Assembly: GCA_030407085.1 (NCBI GenBank)
Contig: CM059587.1
Span: 23,161,001 to 23,225,000, forward strand
DNA: 64,000 nucleotides
From: Trichopria drosophilae
Taxonomy: Eukaryota; Arthropoda; Insecta; Hymenoptera; Diapriidae
Direction of reading: 5' to 3'
In this document: positions 1 through 14,170 of the stretch, piece after piece
Layout: each line of letters begins with the position of its first letter
How positions within the stretch are numbered: the first letter of the stretch is position 1
Program-made: the position numbers and the translations under genes
The notes under the pieces: generated by a model
The model's input: only the letters and a program-made list of their open reading frames with translations
What the model was told of the DNA's origin: nothing
Database searches by the model: none

Positions 1-2770
1 AAATGTCACTCTTTTCATCCCATTTATTAGGCAACTCCTGATGGGTTTATTTTAGGTTTTCGTAGATTAAGTTTTCCAGGTTGCACGAACTGCAAGTAGC
101 AAACGTTCGTAATCCACAGATTCCTATCGATCTTTCGATTCTCGAGCTAAATGGGTTGCAGACGAATAATCTGAATGTTTTAAATCTCTTCGAATCCACT
201 TTAATCAATAGCATTAACTTTATCTCGCTTTTTGTGCCTTTTAATTCGTTTAATTTAATTCAGTTATTTGCCTTTATATCTTCACTGCTGTAAAATCATG
301 AACTCTTTGGTTTTAATCAAATCAATATGACATATTCGGCTTTTATTAAAGGTAAACATCTCTGCACAGCTCTGACCTATTTGTCCGAATTTTATTAATC
401 TTTTAAAATCAAGATATGGAAATCGATATTTTATTTGTATTTATTAAATCGCTGCATTTTGGTTGTAATTTTATCAGTTTTTTTTATTTTGAACGGCGTT
501 GATTGAATGCACTCGTTCATTAAAGCCGATATGTTGAACAAACTCAATAAAACGTGTATAATGACCATGCAAAAGATCTTCATGAAAAAAAAAGCTTTGT
601 TAAAACAAACAGTTTTTCAGCATGGATTCCTTCCAGTACTCTTTCCCGTTAGAAAATTATTTTTCTCTACAGTTATTCTCATAACCACAACGTGTAAAAA
701 AAATGCCTAAAAATTTTCGTTGCAGGTTTTGACCTATATTTCATCATCTCACACGAATTAATCCGGTTGATGCCAAAGAACACTCGGTTAAGTTTCTCAA
801 GCGCACTTTAAGAATTCGCGCTTCGATTAACCAGTATACTCGAGAACGAACCTAAAGGCGTTATTTTTCTGCTGGAAGAATATTTTCCTTCTTGGCCTCG
901 GGGGCTATTTTCATCTTCCTGAAGTTTCCACTTCGCACCCGCTGCTTTTCACGCAGCTACTTATTTTCCCGAATCGATTTCTTGATTGGACATTTTTTTA
1001 TCTCGATGCAGGGGAACTATAATTTTATTTGTGTTATGATTCTGAACGCTGAACAACATAATTTTAAAGCTATTACGATAACATCAATTGATATTGGAGA
1101 AAGAAAACCGTATGGTACTAAATCGTTCAAACATTAACCGTAAATAAAACAGTATAACTACACAAAGATTACTAAAATGTGCCGCATCCTGCACAGCACG
1201 GGACCGGAATATTGAAATCTTATATGGGCATCTGAATATTGGAATACGTCAGAGAAGATTATAAATATTTGAATTTAATTCATTTCAAACGACACACTGC
1301 GTGTATACGAATAAAACATACGAGTCGACAATCCCTTTTTAAAATTTGAATAAAGCAATGTATTATTTTAATACTATTGATTTAGTTGCGCACATTGAGA
1401 GAAAAGTAAATTACGAGAAAACCCATATAGCATTTTAGTTTATTTCTTTTTGATATAAAAATGTACGACAAAAACCTCACTCTATATGTCTAGTTGTATA
1501 TTAAAGAAAATTCAGTTACTGTAGCACGAATTTTCATGATTCGCATTTTTAGGATTGTAGATTACGGATCTTGCGGTATTCGAAAATTAAGTGATCCAGA
1601 AAATGTAGAAATCTGTATTCGGACACGCCATAGCTTTTAATAAAGTCGAAACATCCTTTTCTTTTGTACAAGCTTGAAACCGTCATTAAGTTTTGTTTAA
1701 ATTCTTTACGTTTTTTTTAATTAACTATCCTAATATTAGCGGACCACTCCTCCTCCTTTTCTTACCAGCTTAACCCAACGCTAGATTGGTATAAATGTCA
1801 ATCCCACGTAACAATTATTTTCCTGTTTATTTCTATTTTATGGAGTAGGCGTTGATTTTTCGAAGAAAATAAATATATACGGCCCCCTATGCAGGAGAAT
1901 CTACATTTCGTCAAATTTATATGTTTACAAATTAATGCAAAATAAACGAGTAAAAATCTCTTTTATTTAATTTAGATATTGAAAATAACTTTGCCCCTAA
2001 TTTTGCCTATTCATAACACAGGGACACAAAAAGTTGAAAATTTCATTTGTCCAAACGAAACGAGAATGTCCCATTTTGGGTCACAGAATCCGAATTTAAG
2101 ACCCGTTTATTATAAGAGTCATTCCACGCCAAGCCAGCCGCCTATTTTTGAAATAATGCTTTCTTTTTATTTTACATACTTTTCATTATTTATATTTATA
2201 TATGTGAAGTATTTTACGTCCAATGTGGAATTTAAATACCTTCATAAAAAACTATGGCATAATTCGACTTTCGAGAGTTTACACCGTTGTTGCTTCATTT
2301 TATTAATTTATATGCAAATGCAGAACGATAACAAAAATGTGACATAGATTTTGTTCATTTTTGAATGAGCTTTTCCTGATAACATTTGTTTTAACACGTA
2401 AAAAACCATTGAACACGGGGTCCATCTATTTGTCACATTCAACTACGTATATTTTCATCGAAAAATATCACATCGAAACGAAATTTTTTGTTTTAAAGCT
2501 AATTTTATGTTCTTTTACGTTAATTTGAACTCCACAGCAAAAAAAATAGAATAAACTTTTGGAAGCAATTTTAGGTTTTTAATCGCTTTCGAACCGCGCC
2601 GCCTTCTAAACAACTCTCACATTCTTAAAAAAAAAACTTTTTACTCATATGTATCGAAATATACTGTTCTACGTATTTGATGGGATTTTATACATCCTTT
2701 GAATACTTTAAAAGTTTTACTCTTCAAATTACTTTTTCAATCAGTCTATTTCGTATGCCATTGAGGTATT
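1..2770. other. AT-rich stretch, no confident gene
   Basis: I see no confident gene or transposon end here. A splice-acceptor-like TTTTCCAG at about 72-79 is followed by an open frame to 293 on the plus strand, whose first 30 codons are GC-richer than the surroundings. A second acceptor-like TTTTCGTTGCAG near 713-724 is followed by about 27 open codons. Neither has a convincing donor or a recognisable product, so both remain weak exon hints only. Confidence 0.5.
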
Positions 2771-2771
2771 A

Positions 2772-2887
2772 TCAGCTATTCATATTCAATCTAATGTTTT
2801 GTCTCATATATAGGCATATACATGAAATGCGAGGACCGGTACGTTTGTATGTGTGACAATGAGATTAGGTTGAATATGAGAAGCTAA
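2772..2887. repeat. Imperfect hairpin of about 115 nt
   Basis: The arms around CATATTCAATCTAAT (left) and ATTAGGTTGAATATG (right) are inverted copies with a few mismatches and a loop of about 70 nt. The size would suit a short foldback MITE. The loop is long for a microRNA precursor. Confidence 0.5.
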
Positions 2888-4141
2888 GTACCAAATTATT
2901 GGTGCAAGGTAGGTCGTTATAAAAATAGGTGCGTTGTAAAGCGATCAAAGAGGTATATAAAAATTGTAATAATCTAATTTACATTTTATAAGAAAGTATT
3001 AAGAAATGAGAAAATTTCGGATGCACCTCAAAAACCCGTCAAATCACAAAACAGATTCTTCAAAAATCCGACATTCAAATCCTGACATTTAAAAAAAAAT
3101 AAGACATTAAAAAACTCAGACATTTAAAAATGTACATGTTCTGAAAATGTAATTTATAATTGAATTCTAAACGTGCTTAATAAATAATCCGGGGGTCAAA
3201 CTGATAGACTTCTATATTTAGATTTTCCTTTTTTTTTATAAAAACAAATGTGAAGTTTATAACTCAGTCAGATGAAAGTTACTCTATAATCAGAATAGTC
3301 ACGATTAACTAAACTGCATTACTAAACAAAAATGTAGAATTTACTCGTCAATACTGTCAAAATTAAATGTCGGCGGTCAACTAAATTAAATTGAGATTAA
3401 TTATGTTTCTCAAAAATTATTTAGAATTGCCTATTGTAAATAATTGTATTCAGTGTTCGTAATAACTAAATTATGTTAAATTTTACAGGCATTAAAATGA
3501 TAACAATATTAATTTGCAGAGAAGAGTATTTTCAACTCTGTATCTGGTTAACATCTATTTGGCAAGGTACTGACAATCTTTTTTTTTTCTCTTTCTAGAA
3601 AGCACGGTTTGACATCGCTTCCGATAACATTATAATTCAAATATCGCATGATGCTGAGATTTTTAATCCTTTCTTGTATATTTTCATAAATTTCCACGGC
3701 AAATTTTCGATGAATTATAATTAAAAGTAATTGTAAATTTAATTGGCAATTTAAAAAATCCGAGAAAATGTTACAAAAATCTTAAGCCATTTTTATCTCG
3801 TGCGATAATTCCGAAGACATTTTTCCAGGAAATATTATCTTATTTTCTCAACGTTATGAATGTCATTCTTTGCCTTCTCTGCATTTTCCATTAACCTACG
3901 TTTCATTTCACGCACTGAGGCGTAAAAATTACATTTCTCTTCTGCCGAGTGGATTTGCTACAAAGGCGGTATATATCTCGATCATAAAGCGGAACACGTA
4001 TTTGTTTTAAGATGACACGTGAATTTTTAAGATTTGAGAAGAGCAATTATTGTTTTGATTTATATTTTACCCACAAGAAATTACTAATTTCTATGCTACA
4101 TTGAAGATACCCACCCATTCATCACATTTCATTACCGATAT
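2888..4141. other. AT-rich stretch, nothing recognised
   Basis: No open reading frame of note, no paired inverted ends and no RNA gene recognised on either strand. Confidence 0.5.
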
Positions 4142-4760
4142 ACAGGGTGGTTCGTTTTATGGATCCACGCAAATATCTCAAAAAGTAATCGCTTTAACAA
4201 CAAATATTTAAACAAAAGTTATTCAAGATAACAGGGCACTTCTTTCTGAATTATTGGTTTCAAGGGTATTTATAGGTTACAGTGATTCAAGGCCTGAACC
4301 CCATTTTCTGACACCGGATTCCAAAAAGGCGGGAAATTTTACGTTCGAAATTATATTTATAATATTAAAAAAACGTATTAGAAAATCGTGTACTACGTTG
4401 TTTTTTTTTATTTGCTAGAATTGACGTGCGAAAATATAAGGTCTATCGACCCAAACGAAAGTGATCAAGGTAACCTTGTGGCGAACTTTGTAAGTCATTC
4501 TAAAATCAGAGTGATTTCTTTATAACATATGTTATATTCATATTATGAAGTAAGATGTCAAAAATTCGGGATCATATTTAAAATTATCCCTTTGACCACT
4601 AAATAACCTTGAACGTCGACCATAATATTAATTCCAGTAATGTAATCAAATAGGAGACAGTGTCCTGAACAACTTTTTTCCAACAATGTTTCTCTGTAGC
4701 CCTGCATTTTCGGGCGAATTGTTTAAAATGGGCAACATTGCACGTGCACGTTTCCAGGTA
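4142..4760. mobile_element. Probable one-ended DNA-transposon fragment
   Basis: The left edge reads ACAGGGTGGTTCG after a TAT. This kind of terminus recurs in insect DNA elements and resembles the ACARGGTGATCGG ends of the foldback at 51472. I found no matching CCACCCTGT end downstream, so the fragment is probably truncated. The right limit is a guess. Confidence 0.3.
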
Positions 4761-5413
4761 TATTTTGTGGACATTTGCTTAGTCAACTTTATAACTGTTT
4801 ATTACGGACAACTATTATGGTTCAGTATGGCATAAACAAACCCGATAACAGTAATTTTGTATGTCAAATTCGAAATGTAGTCAAAAGAATTAAAAATGAA
4901 GGATAGGTCATTTACCAACAATTTAGCCACCTTCAGACCTTACCGGAGGTGGACGTTTAGATGGATCATTTTGACCTTCAGAAGATAAATCAATAGAACA
5001 GCGAAAATACATACCGACCTAAATCGAGCACTGCACTACCCCTAAACGAAAAAAAAAATATCTTCCAAAACTATTTGAACCTGTCTGCTAGCTTATAAGG
5101 AATCGGTAAAACTACGGAGTGGTGTACGGCAAAAATGAGACCATCACCAATTTGTTTGCATTTTAAAAGTAACAGATAAATATAGAAAGAGGAATCTCTG
5201 CATAATTTTTACGCGTCCACTGATTTTGACACCTCAAGTCAAGCGATATGTAGTTATTGTCAATTCGTGAAGGTACGAATGTATGAAAAACCTTGACTAT
5301 GAGATAAGAAAAAAGGATTAAAATAAGAATGGACCTACAAGTGTCCTTAACGGGAACATTTCACATGATAGAGCAACTAATAATTATGGTGCTTCAGAAC
5401 ATTGTTGCTCGAT
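4761..5413. other. Unassigned AT-rich stretch
   Basis: Nothing recognised beyond scattered short open frames. Confidence 0.45.
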
Positions 5414-5557
5414 GTAAGGTAAATGTCCCAGTTGCTGGACACTTTAAGATTGGTCCCGATTGCTGGACATGCCTATACATTACATTATGTATTTACATTA
5501 TGACCAGTAATTGGGACCAATCTTAAGGTGTCCAGCAACTAGGACATTTACCTTATA
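5414..5557. repeat. Near-perfect hairpin (foldback, about 144 nt)
   Basis: The left arm, starting TAAGGTAAATGTCC and including GTTGCTGGACAC, is matched by an inverted right arm ending GGACATTTACCTTA. Each arm is about 57-62 nt with only a few mismatches, around a loop of about 25-30 nt. It is either a small foldback MITE or an inverted duplication. If transcribed it would make a long stem. Confidence 0.8.
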
Positions 5558-8500
5558 TTATTACGAACACCCAAAAAGTACATCGCTCCGCAATTTTATA
5601 AACTGTTGTATAATGTATTAACTATTCTTAATTTGTCATCTTCGTCATACACTCGATACATTTGTCAAGATCCATATACACATGTGTTCTATATATAAGT
5701 CTTCATCTCGACGATGTTTTCGATATCGACAACCTTTCAAAACGTGTTGCTTTAATTTCCTACCTACCATAATCATGTTTAAAGTTTCCTCATGCGTCTA
5801 TATTTCTAACAAATATTCGCCCCGTTATATTACTATCTCCGTGTAAATATTAATAAATCATTTCTGAAATTTGGTTTACTTTATACAACTAAAATAACAG
5901 TCGCAATCTATACACGCGCCTTCAATGTAGGTAATAATCAATTTTCTCTCCAGCAATATTCCAATATCAATAAAGTTTCTCAAGAATCCAATCAGAATCC
6001 TGCCCCTTTCACTATACTTATATCAGCGGTCATAAAACACCTTTTACGTCAATTTCTTTACCTTCTCGACTAGTCAATATAAAATGTTTATTTTTGAAAT
6101 GTGTAATTTCTCTAAACCAAAACTCACTCAGTGTGACGTTTAAGTAATTGTACAGAAAGAATGCAATTAAAAAGTCTCTCTCTATATGTACGAGAGTCTG
6201 ATAAAAATTCATAATCTCATTCCTTATATTTAGCTTTCTATCAATGCTTTCCTAATTTAAATACAGCCTTTAAGGGAGATTAAAAGCTTAACTATTTATG
6301 CTACTCTACTAACAAACGTACATATAAAATAGGGAACATTCTTAATACCGTTTACCTGATACTTCATTGCTTAATGAAAATAATTTATAAACTATCCCCG
6401 AATTAATTCTAACGTAGGATAAGCTTGCACCAACCTTTTTTAACGTAATGGTGTACTATTTAGATTTACTAATAAGCGAATTACCAATATGATTATGAAC
6501 ATAACGATAATGCAACTTCGATGCTAAGACTGTAATAAAAATATCACTTTTTTTGAGGTCGGAGAAAGTTTTTCACTTCGGGAACAAAAATTAGTGTTTA
6601 TAGTTTTCCACTAAATTTTAATGTGAGTATGTAGGTGACACATAAGTAACGAACATAGGTTCGCAATCTTGTACGTTCCTTCATTCGTCCGTATATTTTC
6701 AAATATTGATATTCTCCGTAACTCACAAACGGATAGGTGTGTTAACTTGCATATATTTTGTTTAATACCTACGTTATTCCAACTAACTAATACGGATGGC
6801 GTTTTTTAATAAATTGTTTTCATTGTTACGAAAATGTTAAATAAAAGTACTAGTACTCTTCACATATATAAACCGAATCTAACGGTTATCGATTTTTTCA
6901 AATTGACCAATTATAGAAGTCAAGATATTTATTCGATTTCCAGTATTTAAACATTCAAAGCTTATTGATGGGGGAAATCACGGAAAGAAAGAAGTTGTGA
7001 TTTTGAATACCGAAACCATTACCATGGTATTATAGAACTCATTATTTTCTGCACTTTTCAAGTTATCAATCTATAAATTGTCCCATAAATGCCAATAGTG
7101 ATCATTAATTTCTTAATCCTTCTGAGCGAGCGGTAGCGATAAGAATTAAACGTGGTATTTGTAATGCAGGGTTTATATCGTTCTTACATTCTACTCTGCT
7201 AGGCTATGCTTACGTCATTTCTTCAACTAAATCACGGATGTAACTTTAGACATCCATTAGTTTTAGCAATTTATGCAGGACCTATAGATATGAGGAAGGG
7301 GCCATAATGAATTAATTGATCACATCAGGAATGTTGACTGCAACGCATATTAGGCGATGATGAATATGCCGTCTACATGATAATGACATCAACGACGAAT
7401 ACGGAGATAACTCGAAATACTTCTATCAAAACATATGTTTCATTTAATTTCTTTTTACAAAAGTTTCAAAAAAATTTATATTAATTTTCCTAATCGACAA
7501 CAATAGCTTGTAGTTAACCATTTTCAGCGCTACGTTATTGATGGGAATAATTATTTGAGGGAGTGATTAAATTGACAAAAACAATTAACAAAACTGAATA
7601 AGACAAAAAAACTATTAAGGCTTAGTAATACATTATAATAATATGATTATATCTATGCTTTTCTATAATTATAATTCTAAAATTTATTACCGTATTTGGT
7701 AATTTTGTGGTATTAAAAAAAGTGAGTAGAAATATCTTATGAGCGAATATGAATTGGTGTTGCGCTCGTGCAAATACTTGTACGCTGGCGAGGAAAATTT
7801 CTGAACGATGAAATTACTTTTCAACGGCTCAAGGCGAAAAACTAACGTTGTTGAGGGTCTCATGTTAGTTGACTGGGTTACAAATTCTTTGTAACTAAAG
7901 TATAAAGTACATAGAAAATATAAAAGTTCATTAAAAATTGTTACGACCGTCATTGAAATAATGTTAATTATTTATCTATTATCATACGAAAATTATTACT
8001 CTTGTCATGATAATAAAACAAAAATAACGTGCGATTTGTAGTAATGACATAAATTTGAAATCATACAAGCATATTATAATTAATTACGTATAATGACTAT
8101 TAACAATTCAGATACATATAATTGTAATAAGGTACCAATGCAAGAATCCTCCAAATCTATGTTTTATTATTAATGCTTTGGGAGAAACCATTTTCCATTA
8201 CATTAGCAGAAGGTGGATATAAGTTATAACAAATAAGGATGTCGTAGTAATCTATGCTAAGTAATATTGTTATTATTATTACTGTATTGGTAGAATTTTC
8301 TGGCAAAAAATTAACAATAATTAAATAATATTAACGAGTATAAGACATCATTACAAACTAATTGGGACAAGTTTCGGAATGTCACAATATTTCACAAGGA
8401 TTGCATTTTCGTGGAAAATATTCATCCCAATAATTACACGCTTTTTCATAGATATTTTACAGAGTTATTAGATTTGACCTTATCTAAGACTTGAGAGGTC

Positions 8501-9047
8501 GTTTCAAGGCCCAGTTCATTTTTCGAATTGAAAACCACTATATTATATATTATCGAACATGTGAAAAGAGCGAACAATTTTGATATTGAATTTTCCCTGT
8601 TTTTGTTGTCCCGAAACACAGTCAACGTCAAAATTCAATATTACTATAGTATAGAACGAAAAATGCTTTGATAAGTTTATGAGGAATTCTCTGGAACCTT
8701 TAATATTTTACTTATGAAAAAAAACTAAAAATAAAGTATTAAATATATAAAAAAAGAACGTTTTATTGAACAACACATTTTGTAAGACCCGGGTGGTCGT
8801 AGTAAACATTAGCAACGAGTAGTCGTTTCATTTTCCAATGATATACGTGATAATACGATTTTCAATAAATTAAATTTTGTAATGATAAAATTGTTTCACT
8901 AATTACACCAATTGTTTTAAATTATCCCAAACAATGTATTTCTTCTGTTGAATACATGTTTGGTATATTTTCAGGAAAGTATGTATAAACAATTTTATTT
9001 GATTTAATTTAGTAATTTTTAAATTTATTTATTAGAAAAATGCTACC
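5558..9047. other. AT-rich stretch, no confident gene
   Basis: The longest open frames (for example 7687-7953 minus) have no recognisable domain and no splice context, so I treat them as chance. No paired transposon ends were found. Confidence 0.5.
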
Positions 9048-9051
9048 TTAA

Positions 9052-9649
9052 CCCTTTGAGACCCACATTTCAAGGAATGTACTAATTATTATTTCAAAAT
9101 GTATGGTACACATACTTTTCGGGGTCGCTGATTACGAATCCGGTGTCACTTTTTCGAAATTAAAAATGGCGGATCCATAATGTGGACAAAATTGTAAACG
9201 TTTGAGAAAAGTTCGTGAAAATCTGTACTCGAGGATTTTCGGGGTCGCTTATTACAAATCCGAAGTCAGTTTTTAGAAATTCAAAAACAACCCCTGAGTA
9301 TAGATACTTCTACGAAATTTTCTGAAATTTAAAAAATTTTGTCCGCCATATTAGATCAGCTATTTCGATTTTCGAAAAATTGATATCGGATTCGGAATCA
9401 ATGACCCCGAAAACATAAGTAACAATAAATAAAAGTAACTGCCGAATTTCTTGGGAATTGAATTAATCGTAAAAAAGGGACATTTTTAGCGTAAATTTGT
9501 TTATAACAAAAACAAAACCAATAAAATTACTAAATATACTAAAATATTGACAAATATAAACCCTTATCACATTAAAAATGCACAAAAAATGGAATATTAA
9601 GTAGAAATAGCAGAATATAACCAAAATAAGAAGGCTGGGCCGCAGAGGG
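9052..9649. mobile_element. TTAA-type non-autonomous element, copy 3 (degenerate)
   Basis: TTAA at 9048-9051 is followed by CCCTTTGAGACCCA. The other end reads TGGGCCGCAGAGGG followed by TTGA, a decayed TTAA. The interior carries three copies of a module containing an AAAATGGCGG / CCGCCATATT core joined to GATTCGTAATCA-like and GACCCCGAAAAC-like blocks. Two modules point one way and one the other, so the copy lies in reverse orientation to those at 22542 and 55786. TTAA duplication is typical of piggyBac and Kolobok elements. No transposase is encoded. Confidence 0.65.
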
Positions 9650-12600
9650 TTGAAAGGAAAATTTTATCCTGTTGACATCTGAACCGAAATAACGGAAAAT
9701 TCAATTGGTTCACTTAGAACGTTTTTAAAGCGGCATGAGAAAAATGGTCAGTAGTTCACAGTTTTAAGCAAGGCACATACTTCTGCACAATAGATTTTGT
9801 TCCTTATTTAGTGAAGAATACATTCCCGTAAAACCAAATACTGAATTCAGAAATATCTTTTTTTAATAATGAAAATAATAAATAAAACAGAATTTCTGAA
9901 AAACTGAGTTACGCTAATTCCTAATCATTTTCTTAGCATTCTGTATGAAACACATATCTAAGTAAATTATGTTTACAGACTACTATCGTTGTAAAAGATG
10001 ATATATATATATATATAAGTGTGAATAAAGTTTCAACAGGTACATCTATAACTTCAAAAGTTAATTTTCAATGCGTACTCAACGAAATAGTTGAAAACTT
10101 CCACATTTTAGATGTTTTTCATTATGACATTGGGCAACAAACCCATTGAAAAGTATCACCCTATATGTTTTTTAGTTAGGTGTAAGTATTAGCAGAGATA
10201 AACGTTGATAAAAGTTTCGGTTTCATACTTAAATTGGCATTTTCCAAAAAACGGTAATACCAATGATGTACTCTTTTGGAGATCTTTTGTTCTTGAACTA
10301 GTTTCGACCTTTCTCCTATATTTACGCTCAAGGTCGTATTCTGACAAATAATTTTTATTCTTTCAAAACTTACCACATAAAATATGATATATAGTTCCAA
10401 ATTACACAAATTACCTTTACCAATGATCTTCAAGGTTGTGTTTATGATAAAATTTAAGATCATTATTAGATGGACAGGGGAATGCAAAAACATTTTCGTA
10501 TTTCGTTTTTAAAAAAAGCAACCTCGTATTTATATTTTGCATGGAATTTTTCTTATCACTGTGTACAAATCACAATCCCGGAAAATTTCATTGGAAATCT
10601 TAGAGTAGAAGCGATCTATAGTTATAAACGGAAATAAATCACATACGTCGATGACCATGGAAAACTAACTAAGATGCAATATTCAAATTTAATAAACGGA
10701 ACGTTAATTTTGTGAACAAATCACGAGACAGAATGACGAAACTTGAAAATAAGGACTCAGAGCGTATTCCACTAGATCTGTTTGTGATAACAGGATTATA
10801 GTGAATTTATTATAGAATCGTTGTATTCAAAAAACTCGTTCACCACCAAACATCACCCTACCCTTCCATCCCCGAAAACCGTTAAAGGAATTCAATACCC
10901 CATTTCCTAACTCTCCATCCATGAAGGGTCTGAGTGAGTATATTGTCGTTGAACGATCGATTTTATGATCCTATTCAACCCATATCAATTTCAGCTTTTT
11001 ATCGTGTACCGCTCAAAAGTTATTCCAACGTTCCAAAACTTTTTCCAATCACTGTATATAGGTGACGGATATAACGGATAGGGACCAGTGAAATTCGAAG
11101 AGAAGAATATTTGTATAACGAAATTGTATGACCGTATCAATGTACTAATTAATTAGTACAAGGAGTCTTCTAAAACGCGACCGATTTAACAGGTACAGTC
11201 AAATTTTACGTATAAGATTTGGCGGCAAATAAATCTTTAGTTTTGCTAAGTTAATATTAGGATTGTTGCACTTTGCTACGCTCGAAAATGTAGAAGGCTT
11301 TTCTCATATAAACACACTGATCTCCATATAAGATCATCACCCAAATCACAATAGCCACAAATACCCTAGCAATTGTTGAACATGTAAACATTTGTGTTTG
11401 ATTAACTTAAATCATAAAATACAATTGTTTCGCCTTCGCAAATCGGGCCACTGCAAATTTTCACCGAACATTGTAGAAGAAATGAATATGTTTAATATGA
11501 AACAATTGAGCAGTATATTTCTGTCACGATGAAATATATTCATTGCGTTGTTACTATAGAAATTAGGTAAGATATTATTAAGGCACCTTTCAATGATCAT
11601 CAATATCAATTTAATAATTATTATTGTTGATAAACAATAATTAATATTTAGATAAATAATTAATAAATTAGTCTTAAGCACAATTTACAGCAAATGTAAA
11701 TTTTAAAACTAATATTTTACATTTCAATAGAAGATCTATTCTCATCTATTCAATATTTATAATGAGATATAATTATGTGTTCTTTTATGTTTATGTGGGT
11801 AAGGTCGAAACCGATGCCATAATACCCGAAAATCGATGCAAGACTAAGATGAATACCGATATTGAACGAGAGGTATATTGGATATTTGATATTGCTTTCA
11901 ACATCTTACACTAATGGTCATTATGCAAATAGGTTTTTCCGTTCGTCACTGGTTTACATTTTTACATTACCCCATCCAGAGCACATATAATACCGTTACT
12001 AAATTTCTTTACGGCGTCAAGTATAACCGATTACACCAATTATTAATTGCATTTACTGTATACATTTCTCGTAAAAAATATAATTTAAGTTTATAGTTAT
12101 TTTGTGTTCTTTTTACATCGTTCTTCATTTCTAATGTAAGCATTGATATTTTTCTAAATTAATAAAATAGGACCAAGACTAGCAAATAGTTAACTCGGTC
12201 GACTGAGCAAATCCAACAGACAATTTGATGTATCGAATTGTTTGCTGCTTGCTTAGAGAACGAGCAATCGTCAAAATAATTAATTAATTTAGTTAACTGA
12301 AAGGACAAATCGATTTCTCTGAACCGTGACTATCATGGTATAAATACATTACCATTTAAAAATATCATGAACGAAGGCATGTTCTGAATTCTGCAGTATC
12401 CAAATGATAAATTTGACTGATTTGAAAAAAAATAGAAACAATACATCACGAATGATTAAGCACTGCATGGGGATCTACTCATGCGTAAAAATATTTTTAA
12501 TGTGAATCTGAATGTGAACCTTCCCTTCGATTCGGCCAGCAATCTTCACATCCACAGAAAAAACTTTTACGACCTAGAATCTAAAAGTGCAATTTTATTA

Positions 12601-13706
12601 AAAGTGTCGGTAAATTCGATTTTGGCGATTTTTAGCGTGTAAAATACGATTTCATGCACCAAAATATGCAAAATAAAAAATATGTCTTAAAGAGTGTTGC
12701 CAGTCCTAATTACGGCACTGCGCAACATGTTATGACGTATTAAGATAATATAAAGGTAAGATTGGTGGTAGCCGAAAACTCGGACGATCTGATGTCGGTG
12801 GTGTAATATGATTATCGAATGCTGAAATTCATTAAACTCACTTTGGTATAACAAGAATTATTATTATTCAAACCAACAATTTTCCCCATCAGTAATAAGT
12901 TGAAAAGTGTGTATTTGAATAGTATACTTATGTCTACTACTAGTAAAAGAGCTTACTCGAGTTTTAGTTCTTTTTGTTTTATTTCCACGATTAAAACTTA
13001 TTAAGTACGGTACTATTAACATTAAAATAAAAACACAATGCGAATGACATAACTTTAACGCCCTCCTTCTCAAATGATTAATTGTATTCTAACGTTGATT
13101 GACAAGTCACATTCATTTTGTCGTTACCAAGTAAACATTAGGTTAGTTAATACTTCAACAGCACTGTTTCTACAGGTCTGAGGTACCATGAAGTTAAAAT
13201 AGCATGTAATAGAAGCAAAAACAAAACACTACGAAATGCAGCGAAATTTATTACTAATAGCTTGTCAGGATCACTGCGCGAAAACGGATTCTGTACAGAG
13301 AGAAGAAAAATGGAATATTTACTTATAATGCGGGAATTTTTACTAAACGACGGAGTAAAAATAAGACACATAAAGGTATTTGGCACTTTTTGCCAATGCA
13401 AATGTAGATTAATGGTCAAACTATAAGTATATATTTCTCTCCCTCATAGGAAATTTTCCCCAAAAGCATAATAAATATTTCCTTCATAATTGTAAGATTT
13501 ACTCGGATGTTTGGTAATTTTTGCCAGTTATTCAGCAAATAAGACTTTGTAGAACTGTATAATTCACTCGAATGTTTGGCAATTTTAAACCTAAACTAGA
13601 TGCCTTCGACCCAGGTGCCTACAATTTTGGCTAAATTCGTATTGCAGTTCCCTGACGAAAGGGAACGAGTCGTTTCTATAGATATTTTGTAACAATATCT
13701 TCTTGA
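9650..13706. other. AT-rich stretch with an (AT)n tract
   Basis: A short (AT)n run lies at 10001-10017. A 105-codon open frame at 10176-10493 (minus) and an 89-codon frame at 11412-11681 (minus) show no domain or codon bias that I recognise. No transposon ends were paired. Confidence 0.5.
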
Positions 13707-13708
13707 TA

Positions 13709-14164
13709 GGGTGAATATGCCAATGAATGGACGGTTAAGCATTTTTCACACTTTGATCGATTGTAACTTTTGTATTCTTTTATGAAAATTTAATTATGAT
13801 ACTACCATTAAAATCGTTAGACTCTGCTCTTTATGACCGTGTAATTCAACCTTTGATTTTATTTAATTATTAACCTCGTTTTCATACGTTTGTAAAAAAA
13901 TCCGCTAAACCCCAATGAATAGACGGGTTAAATCAAATGGGACGTTTTCAATACCAGTTTTGGATGGCTTTAAAACTTTGCTTTGATTTTACAAAGTAAT
14001 AAACACTGGAAGATCAATAGTACTGTAAATATTGTTTTGAATGTTCAAAGAACATAAAAATATGTATTTTGTTGCATGTTGTGCATCATACATTTATAAG
14101 AAATAGAAATATGTAGAAAATCGTCCATTCATTGGTAGTCGTCCATTCATTGGCATATTCACCC
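13709..14164. mobile_element. TA-flanked MITE (mariner-like ends)
   Basis: The left end GGGTGAATATGCCAATG, preceded by TA at 13707-13708, is the exact inverse of CATTGGCATATTCACCC, followed by TA at 14165-14166. The terminal repeat runs on through AATGGACG for about 25 bp. A subterminal copy of the CATTCATTGG motif lies near 14123 and a variant near 13914. TA duplication and size (456 bp) fit a Tc1/mariner-type MITE. Nothing is encoded. Confidence 0.8.
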
Positions 14165-14170
14165 TATATT

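Noticed and set aside
2772..2887. microRNA precursor reading of the hairpin
   Set aside because: The loop is about 70 nt and the pairing is uneven; a decayed foldback is simpler.
10176..10493. 105-codon minus frame
   Set aside because: AT-driven composition, no domain and no splice context.
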